From assembly GCA_018340375.1 (NCBI GenBank), contig JAFFJZ010000003.1:51863006-51927005 (forward strand): a stretch of 64,000 nucleotides of DNA. The letters are read 5' to 3'. The first letter of the stretch is position 1, and every line of letters begins with the position of its first letter. Positions 20,169 to 31,986 of the stretch are shown in pieces. The notes beneath the pieces are model-generated. The model was not told where the DNA came from. It did not search any database and saw only the letters and a program-made list of their open reading frames with translations. Both the position numbers and the translations under genes were made by a program. Origin of the DNA: Gonatopus flavifemur. Taxonomy: Eukaryota > Arthropoda > Insecta > Hymenoptera > Dryinidae.

Positions 20169-20929
20169 AAGATGAAAACGGAGCACTTAAATTGCCATTT
20201 ATGGTGAAATTCGACTTTGTTTAGGATTTACGATGGAAATACATTCAGGACAAACATAAAATTTTGCACATCGAATGAAGTAATTAGATTTCGAATCACA
20301 GAAATCTCTTCAGAAATGAACAGCACTTGTAAAATTTGTTCATTAAACTCATGTAAAGCTTGTCGATCAATCAAAAATTGGAATCGATTTGCGTGTTAGT
20401 AAATTGAAAAAAATCTTCATTAAAAAAGGGTTTATAGAAAAATGTATATCACCGTAATTCTTTCATCACTTGAATATCATTTTCAATCGTCTCCCGTAGT
20501 GGATCGAAATTGATTTCCCACAGAAGTAATTGAACTGTTTTATATGTCCAAAATATATAGCTGTTTTGACAACACAGGTCTACAATGATTTTGGTGCCGC
20601 TAAAACTAAAGCAGATTGTGAGTATATTCGATACCCTGACTCTGGAAATATACTTATTTTTTTAATGCTACGTGTAGTTTTCAAGAAATCGCAGGTGTAA
20701 AATAAAATGAAAATGCACGATTTTGAAACGTTTTATTCAATTATTCCACACGTTAACAACATTTTATCAAATTATTCTTCAAATTATCTCAAAATATGAG
20801 TCATTCTCTTCCAAATGCGATTAGGTTTGTTCAAATATCTTTTTTTTTCTCTGAGATACGACAGTTTGAAAATTGTGTTATTTCACCTATTCACTAAATC
20901 CATGAACACACAAATTTCAAATTGTCGTG

Positions 20930-21190
20930 TCACAGTAAAAAAAAAGATATTCGAGCAAACTCAACGGCATTCGGAAGGGGATGGATTATATTTTGAGGTG
21001 CATCTACTAGTTTCATGAGAAAAAATTACATTCTGACGTCACGTAATCTCAAATATGTCGAAAAACGGTGTTTTTCACACTTTGACGTTAAAATATCTCA
21101 AAAACCACACGTAATAATGCAATTTTGAAGCCAGATTCGGATTCAGCGCGCCAAAATACTTCGGAAAAGTATGATACAGTTGTTGCACCA
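20930..21190 (+). repeat. Dispersed repeat shared with 62740-63000
   Basis: It contains AAGATATTCGAGCAAACTCA ACGGCAT and, about 220 bases on, CTTCGGAAAAGTAT. The same two blocks in the same order and spacing occur at 62740-63000, with divergence between. It is probably an inactive interspersed element. No coding frame is conserved between the copies. Confidence 0.55.
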
Positions 21191-22319
21191 AACAAAAAGT
21201 TCAATTTTGTAGGCCTGTGCAATGAATGAATTTTGTTACAATTTGTCTTGTTCATTCAGCGATACTTATTGTTCTCGCTTCTTGATATTATTTTGTCAAA
21301 TCAACAATCATTTTTGTGAATTAAAATGACAAACTCATATTGTTGGTTTATTTTCAGTAATACAATTCTTGTCAGCAGTGTAGTGTAACTGTAAGAACAA
21401 CAAATTATTGAATAATTAGCAGTAAAATGTTGCCAATTCTTATATTGTTCGTTTTACCATAAACATTTTTTCCGTGTACAAGAGATTGGACTCTGTAATA
21501 AATATAAATTTGGGTTCCTCGTGAATAGGATACTGGGCGATGATATTAGGAACAATTTTTGACATTTGGAGGGTATTACTTTCAAAATTCTTTCATAGTC
21601 ACCAAGAATCAATAAAAGACCGGAACCCATACTTACAGTCTAATCTTGGTCTTGGATTCTATTATAATCTATTAAAACCCGTAGAAGAGTTGTTCACAAA
21701 CTTGACAAATTTCCATATTCTCCGCATTGTTTTGAGGAAAAAATGGGAAACGAAGCAAGGAAATTTGGCAAGGACGTGGAAAACTTTCTTATAGGAAATT
21801 TCCGGCCAACGCATAATTTATAGAAAAAAGTTGGTGCAATTATTTTACATTTCTAACGTCATACATACACTGTGGCACAATATGATTGAGTCTTGACGAT
21901 GCAATTGAAGTATGTTTCCAAACTACACGTGGTGTACTGGAGATGGTATAATGATGAATATATCATGCAGTAGTTTACAATGCATGATATATGTATATGA
22001 ATCATTGGTCGATAATGTGTTCACTTCTCATATGGTTAATTGTGGAATCTCTAAGGACTTTAGAGCATTCATGGTTATGATTATACAATCATGCACCCAT
22101 ATTATTTTCTGGGATGGTAACGTAGCATACGCCCAACAGGTCACCTACCCGGAAGCGGTGAAGTTTTTTGGGTTCTGAGAAGGGCTAAAAATTTCTAGTA
22201 ATTGTTATTGAATGTGTAAATCATCGTCTTGCGGGTAAATGCAATTTCCAGCACTTGCTACCTTACCACAATCTATATCCCCGGCGGAGATCATTTCAGA
22301 ATATGTTTCATTCATTCAG
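21191..22319 (+). other. Upstream intron or flank of the DUF4806-like gene
   Basis: I find no exon here that I can support. The first exon(s) of the gene continued at 22320 must lie here or further upstream and must end in phase 1. A short inverted repeat (TATATCATGCAGT / GCATGATATATG) is at 21958-21992. Confidence 0.3.
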
Positions 22320-22442
22320 GTAAAATTGGGAAAACTTCAAGTACAATTGAAAAAACTTCAATTAAGACAGCTTCAGGTACAACTGATAGCACTGGGAGCA
22401 TGAGGGTTTCAAAAGCTACGTCCGAAACAACTACAGATCTTG
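22320..22442 (+). CDS. DUF4806-like gene, Ser/Thr-rich internal exon
   Basis: This is the first exon I can support of a host-type gene on the plus strand. The acceptor is TTCATTCAG before 22320 and the donor is GTGAGA at 22443. It starts and ends in phase 1 and encodes about 40 residues dominated by Thr and Ser (TSETTTDL at the end). The phase joins exactly to the next exon at 31775. Proteins with a C-terminal DUF4806 domain often have a low-complexity Ser/Thr-rich middle. The intron that follows is 9.3 kb and holds a DD41D transposon and many MITEs. Upstream exons are not found. The protein's function is unknown to me. Confidence 0.6.
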
Positions 22443-23270
22443 GTGAGAGTTTTTCATCTTTATGAATGACAAGGGGCACTCAAGACAGCCGAAGTGCATG
22501 AAATTCGGTGCGAACTTTTTTCATAAAATAATAAATTTTTTCAATATCCCAAAACCACTATGGAATTATACAAACTGAAAATTCGTACTCAGTGCGCAAT
22601 CCCAGGGACGTATTCTATCATTCCATACTTATAATTTGTACTTTTCACATATTTTACGAGAAAAATTTGTGCGGAATTTCGTATGCTTTGGCTGCTGTTT
22701 AAGAAGTTTTTATTTACAGGGCACTTGATTGTTGAATTGATTATAATGATGTTCAATTCTGTCTCCGTTTCTTCTTCAAATCCTAACGCTACAGAAGTGG
22801 ATAAACATATTTGCAAGTTCAGAGATTTTATTTCAGTGCGCTTGAATGTGTCCGGGAAGAATAAGTCAATCAAATTTTTATTGCCCAGTGTGGCACTGTT
22901 GGATGGAGAAAAAATTCAAAGAGATTTCGCACGCTGGATTTCGAGAATTCGTTGACCGTTGCCATCATTCTAACAAAGGAATTCATTCCGTATTCTCTGC
23001 TATCGAAATGATGGAAAAAGTTCATGAATTACTGAAATCCAGGCAACGAAATCTTTTTTAATTCGAGCTCCGTCTAAAAATGATGTACTAGTTAATGAAA
23101 TTCAAATAACCCATTTTTCCTATATGTGAAATTGGTAACGACTGTTGCAACGTTTGATAAGAAACTGAAATCAGTCATATAGCAATGTTTTATAATTTTC
23201 ATTATATACATCCCATTAGGCAATATTTCATAGAAATTCGGCAGAAAATTAACGCAGATCTTATTATAGG
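22443..23270 (+). other. Intron sequence, nothing recognised
   Basis: This is part of the 9.3-kb intron. Frames at 22683-22955 and 22846-23061 are AT-driven and show no family pattern I know. No repeat structure is obvious by eye. Confidence 0.35.
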
Positions 23271-23608
23271 GGCCATCCAGAAAATACGTTCGCAAGAATG
23301 AAGAATTTTTGACCCCCCCCCCTCCCCTTCGTAACAACTTGTAACACTCATGATAACCGCCTTGGCATGAACGTTCATTCTCGACCCCCCCCCCTTGCCG
23401 AACTTTTATGCATGTTTTTTTTCTCTCATCCAGATGTTGAATTTGAAAAAAATTTGTTTAGCGAGATAAAATTGATGATCGAAAAACAAAAGTACGCAGT
23501 AGAGCACGTTCACTTTTCGATGACCCCCTCCCCGCCTTGGTTTAATTTGTCACACTTTGGGAACCTCTCCCCCTCCCCTAAAAGCGAACGTCTTTTATGG
23601 ATGACCCC
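23271..23608. repeat. MITE with GGGGYCATCC ends
   Basis: The left end is GGGGCCATCCAGAAAATACG TTCGC. The right end is its inverted match (GCGAACGTCTTTTATGGATG ACCCC). Poly-C runs lie just inside each end. The interior, at 23424, has a good splice acceptor (TTTTCTCTCATCCAG) followed by a frame reading VEFEKNLFSEIKLMIEKQ, noted as a possible exon relic. Confidence 0.6.
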
Positions 23609-24155
23609 ATATAGAAATTCTATGGGATACGTCTAAGTTTTTGTAGAAGGTCTATAAAATTTGAGAAATTGTCCACAAATTTTAAATTCATATTCATTGT
23701 ATGTGTGTATGAAAAGCCTGCAGAAATTCGACAGAAGTGTTTTACATTTGAATCGGCACAAGTATTGTATAGAAGCTGTAACGAATTTAGATCAAATATT
23801 TTCACATAAGCTGTGAAGTGTTTTATGTTGATGCATATACTTACACAATCAACCATCCATACACTACCTAGAAGTTTCATGATTCAGATAGTTTTCTGTT
23901 CCCATAATTTTTCTTGATTTTAATACAGATGTAAAATGCATAGAGATACCATTTCGATAATATCACCTGAAACATTTTCTTCTGAAACTTGAGAGAATGT
24001 ACCAGACATTTTTTAAATGTCCAAAAACTTAATTGCCTCTTTTAAGCGAAAATTAGGATGATTTAAATACAGTTTTGCAAGTTCCAACAGCCACTAGTAG
24101 TTCCATATTGCAGTGCATTGAAATACAAAATGATACAAAATTCCTCCTTGCAGTC
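23609..24155 (+). other. Intron sequence, nothing recognised
   Basis: This is part of the 9.3-kb intron. I see no gene, element ends or repeat array in it. Confidence 0.3.
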
Positions 24156-24212
24156 GGTGATGCCAGCATTTGGTCGACCGAGTCGATTTTCCCTCTCCAT
24201 CACATCTGTCTG
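24156..24212 (+). repeat. Orphan terminus of the 53-57 kb palindromic element
   Basis: CGGTGATGCCAGCATTTGGT CGACCGAGTCGATTTTCCCTCTCCATC matches the terminal bases of the foldback element at 53483 almost exactly. No inverted partner is visible nearby, so it is a truncated or solo end. It shows that the palindrome belongs to a multicopy family. Confidence 0.7.
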
Positions 24213-24348
24213 TATAGAAATGTCACACACACAATCAGACCTCCGACAAAAGAAATTTGATTGTATACAGCGTGTGTTTTCAGTGTGTACCCGAGCAAGA
24301 AAAACCTCACGGGATCCTTCATAGGAACCCATGTATGATTCTACATGA

Positions 24349-25437
24349 GATCACGGAGAAAAAAAAATAGTTCTCCCAACTAATAATTAGCTGTTCCAAC
24401 TACTTTACGTAGACGATTTTCGACCAGCTACGAAAGTAGTTGTGGCAGGTACTTTTGTTAGATGTACCCCAGATTGTCGGGATATCAACTCGAGTAGTTG
24501 TTACAACTACTTTTCTAAGATGCAGGATCTACATAAAATATCAAGTATGACGATATATGTAGGCCGATGAACTATTTTATTAATTGAGAAGAGAAATTTT
24601 CAGTGCCGGTTTTGATGTTTAAGGTTAAGATCTTCTATTATTTCTGCACGTGCTCGTCGACTCTTTGTAACATTTAATTGTAAATTTCGAAAAAAAAATT
24701 TATTTTCGATTGTGATATTTGTTCAATGCATATAGATTTGGGAGGGAGTGGTTGAAACATTCAAGTTCCAATGTTAACTTACCTCGGGTTTCGAACCCCT
24801 GTCATAACCTACCTATACGCTATACCTAAATCTACCTAACCTATGCCTTAATGATCGCAGCTAAACCGACAACGCTGATTATGTCGTAAAAAAAGCCTTG
24901 GATATGTTTTGATCGTTTTGATTGTGTATTTTCATATGCATTTTTCATATACTCAGAGTATACATAAAGAGGATTTATCATTATACAAGTGATCAGTCAT
25001 TTAATTCCGAAAATAAAATTGGACATACGAGGTTTTTGAAAATTAGTAATTTGACACGAATATGTATTGAAAATATTATACAATGAAATATATACACGGT
25101 AACCACGACAGGTAACCTCAATGGATCACGCGAGGGTTCACCGCGTTTCGATTGTTTTCAACAAAATTCACATTGCTGCAGGAACTACGTGCGTAACGAT
25201 GGGAGCAATGGGAAGTAGCTCCACGAACTATCTCAAAGTAAAGTAGATCAGGTAGCTATTTCTCTTATTCGATCAGCTACTTTTTCACAACTATATAATT
25301 CACTTGTGACAAATATTAGAAATAGTTGTGAGAACTCACGAACTATTTCAGACAGATATTTGATTTATTATCACAACTATCTCTTATACAACTACGCAAA
25401 AATAGCTCATATGCCTAAGTCCTTTTTTTCCGTGATC
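24349..25437. repeat. MITE with GATCACGGA ends and GTAGTTG words
   Basis: It is bounded by GATCACGGA(G)AAAAAAA and TTTTTTTCCGTGATC. Both ends carry runs of AGTAGTTG / CAACTACT palindromic words (24360-24530 and 25215-25400), such as GTAGTTGTTACAACTAC. The middle (24560-25200) is unrelated AT-rich sequence, possibly a nested insertion. Confidence 0.65.
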
Positions 25438-26342
25438 CAATATGGGTTCCCCTGGGAATTTTGCACAACAATTTTTGAAAGGAATCCATCTGGAAACCTT
25501 TATGGATTCCCACATAGGAGTTTCAAGAATTTTTCAAGGGATCCGTCAAAGCATCCCAGCGGGAATTGAATATTATCCAACTTGACAGTTTAAAATGAAT
25601 TTTCTGGAAGGAGCCTCTCTAGAAATGTCTGTGGAGTATCACAAGGAGGAATCCATCTAGTATTTAAAACGATGTGTTACATAAATTGTCAAAATTATCT
25701 TGGAATACGTAGAAAATGAGAAATAATTCTTCATTGAAAATGTTTGGAATGAATCAATTAGTTTCCAATTGATTTGCTTTGAAAAGTTGCACTATGAAAT
25801 TTTCTATCAACAGTAATTACGGGCGTTTCAATGAGCCACTGATGCTTTTGCCATATTATCGAAGAGCCGTTAAAGGCCCTTTGAAATGCTGGCAGTCGTG
25901 TTTGCTCGGTTATTTCTCGATTTCTACATATTCAAAGATTTTTTTGAAAATTCATGTAGGAAACCGTTTCGGATACTTGATGGATACCGCCTTATGATAC
26001 TTCACAGAAGTTTCTAAAGAGATTCTTTCCTGGAAATTAATCCTCAATTCTCTTGATAGCTAATCTTAAATTTCATGTGAGGTGCTCTGAAGGGTGTTTA
26101 CAAAGATTTTTGAAAACCCCGTGTGAGAACTCATAAAAGTTCCCAGCTAGGTTCCTTTAAAATATGTATGCCCGAAATTCCCAGGGGAACCCATATTGGA
26201 TCCTACCTGGGATCCTATATGGGATCATACATGGATTCCTTGAGGTTTTTTTTTGCTCGTGTATAGGATTTAATTTCAAATCATGATCAAATATGTTGTC
26301 TGAGAATTCATGATTTCTCATATTCAGTGCATGCGTCGTACT
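25438..26342 (+). other. Intron sequence with GGGAATCC-type repeat
   Basis: Blocks near 25440-25560 and 26150-26240 share words such as ATGGGTTCCC, GGGAATT and TATGGGATC, in opposite orientations. Similar words are at 24300-24345 and 40130-40240. They look like the ends of one dispersed element, of which 25440-26250 may be one copy. No gene is seen. Confidence 0.4.
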
Positions 26343-26650
26343 TACCCACACAGCATTTCAGTTCTAAAAGATATCTCAAGCCGAATTCAAGAAGTCTTAT
26401 GCAACATGAAAAGATATCTTTAAGAAATCTAAAACCGTTCTTACTTCTAAAAGATTTCTGTAAGATGTTTAAAAGATATAATCTCGGAAGAAAAGTTGTA
26501 GATCTTCTAAAAGATATCTTTTAGATGTCTTTCAGAAGTAAGAACTATTTGAGACATCTTAAGGATATCTCTTCATGTTGCATAAGACTTCTTCAACTTT
26601 TCTTAAGAGTTCCTCAAGATATCTTGAAGACCAGAAGTGATGTATGGGTA
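26343..26650. repeat. Palindromic MITE with AAGATATC words
   Basis: TA-flanked ends CCCACACAGCATTTCAG and the inverse of CCCATACATCACTTCTG enclose two arms of about 150 bp. The arms pair around 26500. The interior is dominated by AAAAGATATCTTT words. The window's first 90 bases are related. Confidence 0.65.
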
Positions 26651-27124
26651 TACTAGATATGGACAATATCCTGGAAAGAATCGATTTTTCTGAATCGATT
26701 AATAAAAAATTTCCGCTGTGATTCATCAATTCATCGTAGAAAAAAAAATCAATACCAACCAAATCGGGAATTCAGAAATCATTCACACTCAATCATGGTG
26801 GAAAAATTTCATTGAAAATGTCTGAAAATTTCGAGTGAATTGTTTTTCAAAGATATTCATAGATGGTGGGAAAAATTTCCAGTAGAAATGCGTGTCCAAT
26901 AAAGAAGAGTTTTCCAAAATTTTCCAGAGTTTTTCAGTGCAATTCAGAAAAATTTCTACAGATTTTCAGAGAAATTTTCTTTTTACTAGAGAAATCATTG
27001 AACATTCATTTTTTTTAATCATTTCTTGTTCAATGAAACCACTTCCTTGTAATACAGTAAATTTTATTATTTCTACCAATGGATATAAATTCTTCGATTG
27101 TATATATATATATATATATATATA
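26651..27124 (+). other. Intron sequence before the DD41D element
   Basis: I see no gene. A TATA repeat at 27100-27124 provides the TA insertion site of the next element. Confidence 0.4.
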
Positions 27125-29152
27125 CAGGGTGGGGCATTTAAAGTGTCGCGGGCGTTTTTTCCAAAAATAAAATGAGATATGAGAAAATTTTTCGGACAAA
27201 AGTTGTAGGGTATCGAGGGGGGCATCCGATGGTGGCCTTGGCTTTGACCTCAAATCTCATCTTCAAGGGCATTCTGAGGTCAACTCTTGTTTTTTAAATA
27301 GCATCTCATATTTTTTACTGCAGATTTGGATTCTAGGTCAAAAACCAAGAAACTTTTGTCTGAACCATTTTCCTGATTTCCGCAAAGATGGCGCTGTAAT
27401 CGATATTGTTCCATACTGAATCTGACATTAGAATAACTCGAAAACGAAGGGTCTTGGAGGAGAATGTTTCGGACAAAAGTTGTCTGATTCCAAGGGGGAC
27501 CCCTTGAACTGAAACGGAGGTGGGTATAACAGACAAAGCACAACACATTTCAATCGTCTACATCACTTGGATAATTTTAATGCAGTAGATGCTCAAAATG
27601 ATGGCCTTCGACTTCAATACACATTTCAAAACGTTTTACAAAAGATTGCTGCACTCGTGCTGAAATATCTTCATTGATGCTCGCGCATGCATTGATGATT
27701 CGTTGACGCATATTCTCAGGTGTAGTCGGTGCTTGTTGATAAACTGCATCTTTTATGTATCCCCATAAAAAAAAATCTGGAGAAGTAAGATCCGGAGAAC
27801 AGGCAGGCCAATGAACTGGTCCACGACGTCCTATCCATCGTCAAGGATAATCTCTGTCCAATATTTCTCGAGCTGTGACTGCATAATGGGATGGACAACC
27901 ATCGTGTTGATACCACATATTCAATCGTTCCTGAATAGGTATGTCTTCAAGTAATGTTGGAAGTACTTGATCTAAGAAATGTCTGTACTTCTCTCCATTC
28001 AGCGTATCTGCAATGAAGTACGGTCCAATTACTCGAGATCGAAAAATACCACACCAAACATTCACAGCCCATTGTTTTTGATGCTCTACTTGACGTAACC
28101 ATCTTGGATTTTCTGTCGCCCAGTAATGCATATTATGTCGATTTACTTGACCATGATTGGTGAACGTCGACTCATCAGAAAATAATATGTTGATGAAGTT
28201 GTTATTGTGCATTTGCGCTAGACCCCATCGACAAAACTGTACACGATTTTCGAAATCATCACCGTGAAGGTCTTGATGCAAACAAATGTGATACGGATGG
28301 AATTTGTGACGTTTCAGTATTCGAAGAACACTTCTTCGAGAAATTCCCGAATGGAGTTCAATTTCACGAGAGCTCACGTGTGGATTATTGGCTACTGCAG
28401 CTAGTACATTAACTTCCGCATTTTCTCCGCTAACAGTTTTCATTCGATGTCGTTTTTCCCTTGTAACACTTCCCGTTTCTGAGAATAATTTTGTAATGCG
28501 TTGAAAATACCTAATGGATGGCGTTGTTCTTTCAGGAAATCGTTCTGCATACAAGTCATATGCTTGTCTGGGGTTCTTATGCACTTCACCGTAAATGTAG
28601 ATCATATCGATCTTTTCAGAAACCGTGTATCGGATATCCATGTTTTTCAATTTGTCATAAACCAAGTAATAATCAAATGTAACTGACAAACTGACTTTCA
28701 AAATCGTGAATTTTCACTGAACCCCGTCGTTTGTTTACATCGCGTGAGCTCTGAATGGTGGTAATGTAGACGATTGAAATGTGTTGTGTATTGACAACTT
28801 TTGTACGAAACATTCTTTTGCAAGACCCTTCGTTTTCGAGTTATTCGAATGTCAGATTCAAAATGGAACAATATCGATTAGAGCGCCATTTTTGCGGATT
28901 TCAGGAAAATGGTTCAGACAAAAGTTTCTTGGTTTTTGACCTAGAATCCAAATCTGCAGTAAAAAATATGAGATGCTATTTAAAAAACAAGAGTTGATCT
29001 CAGAATGCCCTTGAAGATGAGATTTGAGGTCAAAGCCAAGGCCACCATCGGATGTCCCCCTCGGTACCCTACAACTTTTGTCCGAAAAATTTTCTCGTAT
29101 CTCACTTTATTTTTGGAAAAAACGCCCGCGACACTTTAAATGCCCCACCCTG
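27125..29152 (-). mobile_element. Tc1/mariner element of DD41D type
   Basis: This 2,028-bp element is flanked by TA on both sides. Its ends begin CAGGGTGGGGCATTTAAAGT and are inverted. The terminal inverted repeats are very long for mariner-type elements. The left runs to about 27566 and the right starts at about 28761, and the left repeat has about 57 extra bases near 27485-27545. It carries one transposase gene on the minus strand. The acidic triad spacing is DD41D, the signature of the rosa/Visitor lineage as I recall it. Confidence 0.9.
27577..28701 (-). pseudogene. DD41D transposase with one stop
   Basis: This is a DDE transposase for cut-and-paste movement of the element. The N-terminal helix-turn-helix region starts at DIRYTVSEKIDMIYIYGEVH. 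I think the internal Met at DIRYTV is the likelier start, because the upstream residues are not typical. The first catalytic Asp is in LFSDEST and the second in WYQHDGCPSH. An in-frame TGA at 27841-27843 (complement) follows IL-DRDYP. The same frame then continues with RWIGRRGP and CSPDLTSPDFFLWG, which supplies the third Asp, and ends with TAA at 27577-27579. Counting through the stop, 41 residues separate the second and third Asp. A single point change explains the break. Confidence 0.9.
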
Positions 29153-29154
29153 TA

Positions 29155-29811
29155 TATATATGTTATGGGCTATCTGCCTTCTCCTCAATAGGAGATTCTA
29201 TAGACTGGAGAACATTTGCTATATTACATGAAATCTAACACAAACGATGTCAAATTCAAGATAGCATTGTGTTAATTCTACTGCAAATGAAATTATTTCA
29301 ACACAACTTGGATTGGACTTCTTGGAAATATTCTCGGTGTTGTTTTCACTCCGTATATTTTACTGTATAGAACGGTTTGCCGAATCTCTGGTAAATTTTA
29401 GCAATACTGAATACTTACCCAGCCAGCACAAATGAGAAATTTGAATGTATAAAGACTTCTGAATGACCTTCCGAATAGTCCCCGTTATGTGACTAACAAT
29501 GAATTCAATGAGTTCAAAGTTGGAGCATATTGGTGACCCATAGTTAACCCGAAATTCAATCAACTTGAAATGCGGTTGACCGGAAGTCAGCAATCCTGAA
29601 CGAGAATAATCCCGAAACAGGTATAGTAACATTTTATTTCATTCCCATGTGGCTAGGAACAAAGGATTATTCTCTAGGATTATCTCCTTCGGGATTACTG
29701 CCTTCGGGTGTCCTACACTTCGGCTATTGATACATAAGATAACTGGATGTGAGATTACAGTAAAAACGGCGACAAAAATTGAAAACCGCCATATATAGGT
29801 ATGTCTCCTGT
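29155..29811 (+). other. Intron sequence, nothing recognised
   Basis: I see no gene or clear element. TA-rich sequence flanks the element just upstream. Confidence 0.35.
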
Positions 29812-30320
29812 ATACAGGGTGACCCAAGTCAGATAGATTATATCTCAAGGTATATTCTGCAGCCAAAATGCAATGATTCCCCGTTTAAAAAATTTTTTTG
29901 AGGCTGTTTTTGAAATGTAAGGATTTTTTAATTTCTTTGAAATCCAAATTACTGAGAAGCATTGTCTGCTACTTGAGCTTGACACCATTCGCTGAGTCAG
30001 AAAATGGCGTATATCTGGAGAAAAAATTGAAGTATCCTATCATTTTTAAATTTGAAGTTATAAAGATTTGAGATTTTTTGGCTTGTCACCAATCAGAATC
30101 CAGCAACTTTACGTTATTATAGCTTCAGAACAAAGGATGATGGGATAGTTCAATTTTTTCCCAGAGATCCACCGTTTTCCAACTTGGCGAATGGTGTTAA
30201 GCTCAAGTACGTAGCGCACAGTGCTTTTGAGTAATTTGAATTTTTTTAAAAATCAAAAAATGCTCATATTTTCAAAAACGAAGCCTCAAAATAATTTTTT
30301 TCAAACGAGCGTGCTGATAT
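29812..30320. repeat. Palindromic MITE with CAGGGTG end
   Basis: It starts TATACAGGGTGACCC. The arms pair around 30090 (CAAATTACTGAGAAGCATTG ... against CAGTGCTTTTGAGTAATTTG ...), and both arms carry CTTGAGCTTRACACCATTCG. A relative in the opposite orientation ends at 48602 (GACACCCTGTATA) and shares TATTCTGCAGCCRAAATGCA. Confidence 0.65.
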
Positions 30321-30935
30321 AATATATATAGATACATTCTTATGTATAATTCTAGTTCTTGGGTTTACTCCAGCGGCGCTCGTGGCGCTTCAATTTGTGT
30401 CGCTGTTTTTTCACATTATTCTCAGGCATGCTGTATCCAGTTAGATTATACATCAGTGATTTCGTGTTACTTATGGGTTACCAACATATTGAATGCCTGA
30501 AAAATGCATTATAAAGTTTCGACGTAGTTGTTTTTCTGAACATTGAATTATTCATCAAGAATTAATTCTGAATTCAAAATATTCCTAATGAATACATATT
30601 GATTAGTACAGCGGAAGCTCTTTGCGAGAACTCTTACGGCGTATAGATATCATCCTGAAATTCAGTAACCTCGAATGGAAATAGAAGCGAATGAATTTTA
30701 CACACTTTTGATATGCTTGGTGGTCGCCTAATAACCTATAGTAGTTATTCGAGCTTGTTTCTATTTGAGATTATTAAATTCGAAATTACTAGTCTTCGGG
30801 ATTATACACGGATTCAGTATAGTTGAACAGGTTGACCTGCAATATCCTAACTACTCATCAATGTCCTCACTGGAAAATATCGCAAAAGGTCAATTTTCCG
30901 ACAAAGTTTGATTGAGCTGTTCCATATTTCTTGTG
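30321..30935 (+). other. Intron sequence, nothing recognised
   Basis: A small GC-richer inverted repeat (CAGCGGCGCTCGTGGCGC) lies near 30371. No gene is supported. Confidence 0.35.
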
Positions 30936-31305
30936 CACGGAGAGAAAAAATTTGCTGACGCAGCAAATCGAGGTATTATATATAGAATAGCAAAATTTTT
31001 CGCTGGCCTAGCTAAAAATTTGCTATAACAGCAATCGTGTTAGCTACGACAGCAATTTTTTAGCTATGGCAGCACAAAATGTTTGCTCCGCCAGCGAATT
31101 TTCAGTATTATATATAGAATAGCAGACAAATTTTGCTGGGATAGCAAACATTTTTTGCTGCCACAGCTGAAAATTCGCTGTCGCAGCTAACAAGATTGCT
31201 GGAACAGCAAATAGTTTGCTGTCACAGCAAAAAATTTGCTGCTCTGGCAAAAGGAACCCAGCAAAAGTAGATGTCGCTGCCACAGCGAATTCCTTTTTCT
31301 CCGTG
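30936..31305. repeat. MITE built of TTTGCTG/CAGCAAA palindromes
   Basis: The ends are CACGGAGAGAAAAAA and TTTTTCTCCGTG. The interior consists of about fifteen TTTGCTGNNNCAGCAAA-like words in varied form. The motif TATTATATATAGAATAGCA occurs twice (30972 and 31108). It has no coding potential. Confidence 0.75.
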
Positions 31306-31324
31306 TGAGTTCTTAAAAACGACC

Positions 31325-31443
31325 CTGGTTCAACCGTCATAGCGATTCATAGAAGTTTGATTGTATTGTTTATGGAATTTCATAAATGAATATGTATGAA
31401 TGATATTGAATTTCTATGAATCGCTAAGACGGTTGAACCAAGG
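31325..31443. repeat. Short MITE, 33-bp inverted ends
   Basis: CTGGTTCAACCGTCATAGCG ATTCATAGAA at the left pairs with TTCTATGAATCGCTAAGACG GTTGAACCA at the right. The element is about 119 bp long and non-coding. Confidence 0.75.
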
Positions 31444-31774
31444 AAGCCAATGAAAAGTTTTTGGGAAATTGAACTTTCGGTATATTGTCGAGTCAGGACA
31501 TTGCAGCTCTATTGCTGGACCCTATCGATTTTTGGATATTGTTCAGTGATTTTTTGTTAATAAAACTCTTGCGATGAATCAGATCAAGATAAAAGAATCG
31601 ATTTTCTGGAAAATCAGACCTTCATGAATTGATTATTGATGAAATCGATGAATCGACTGACAAACATCGATCTTGTTGAGATCGAATCGAGATCGGCCAT
31701 CTCTAATTTATTTTACAGTTGAGAAGATGTTATACTCCGTTTTAATTTTTGTTTAATTAAGTTTTTGGTCACAG

Positions 31775-31986
31775 AATTCGAACAGGAAGTTCTCAAAAAA
31801 TTGAATTTGATATATTACAATTTCAATGCCTTCAAAAATCATTTCCGACTATTTGAAGAGAGAATGAATCTCCCAACAGGCGGAGAAGAAATAAATTTCG
31901 AAGATTTGAAACTGCCTCTTCATTTTCAATCCGACTTGAGGGATTTAGAAGAGAATTTAAAAAATAAAGACTTTTTTGATAAATTT
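31775..31986 (+). CDS. DUF4806-like gene, coiled-coil/domain exon
   Basis: The acceptor is TTTTTGGTCACAG before 31775 and the donor is GTAAGT at 31987. It enters in phase 1, matching the exon ending at 22442, and leaves in phase 0. It encodes FEQEVLKKLNLIYYNFNAF and, after a loop, LPLHFQSDLRDLEENLK, the first half of a DUF4806 domain as I know it. The frame runs past the donor to 32151, but the domain pattern stops at the donor. The following intron (7.9 kb) holds the long-inverted-repeat element. Confidence 0.75.

Noticed and set aside
27280..27548. Short frames in the DD41D terminal repeats (27280-27548, 28779-28997)
   Set aside because: They are inverted-repeat sequence read in one phase. 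The two copies are the same repeat and not a gene pair.
30936..31305. CRISPR-like array of regularly spaced palindromes
   Set aside because: The words vary in sequence and spacing, there are no unique spacers of constant length, and the block has transposon-type inverted ends in a eukaryotic setting.
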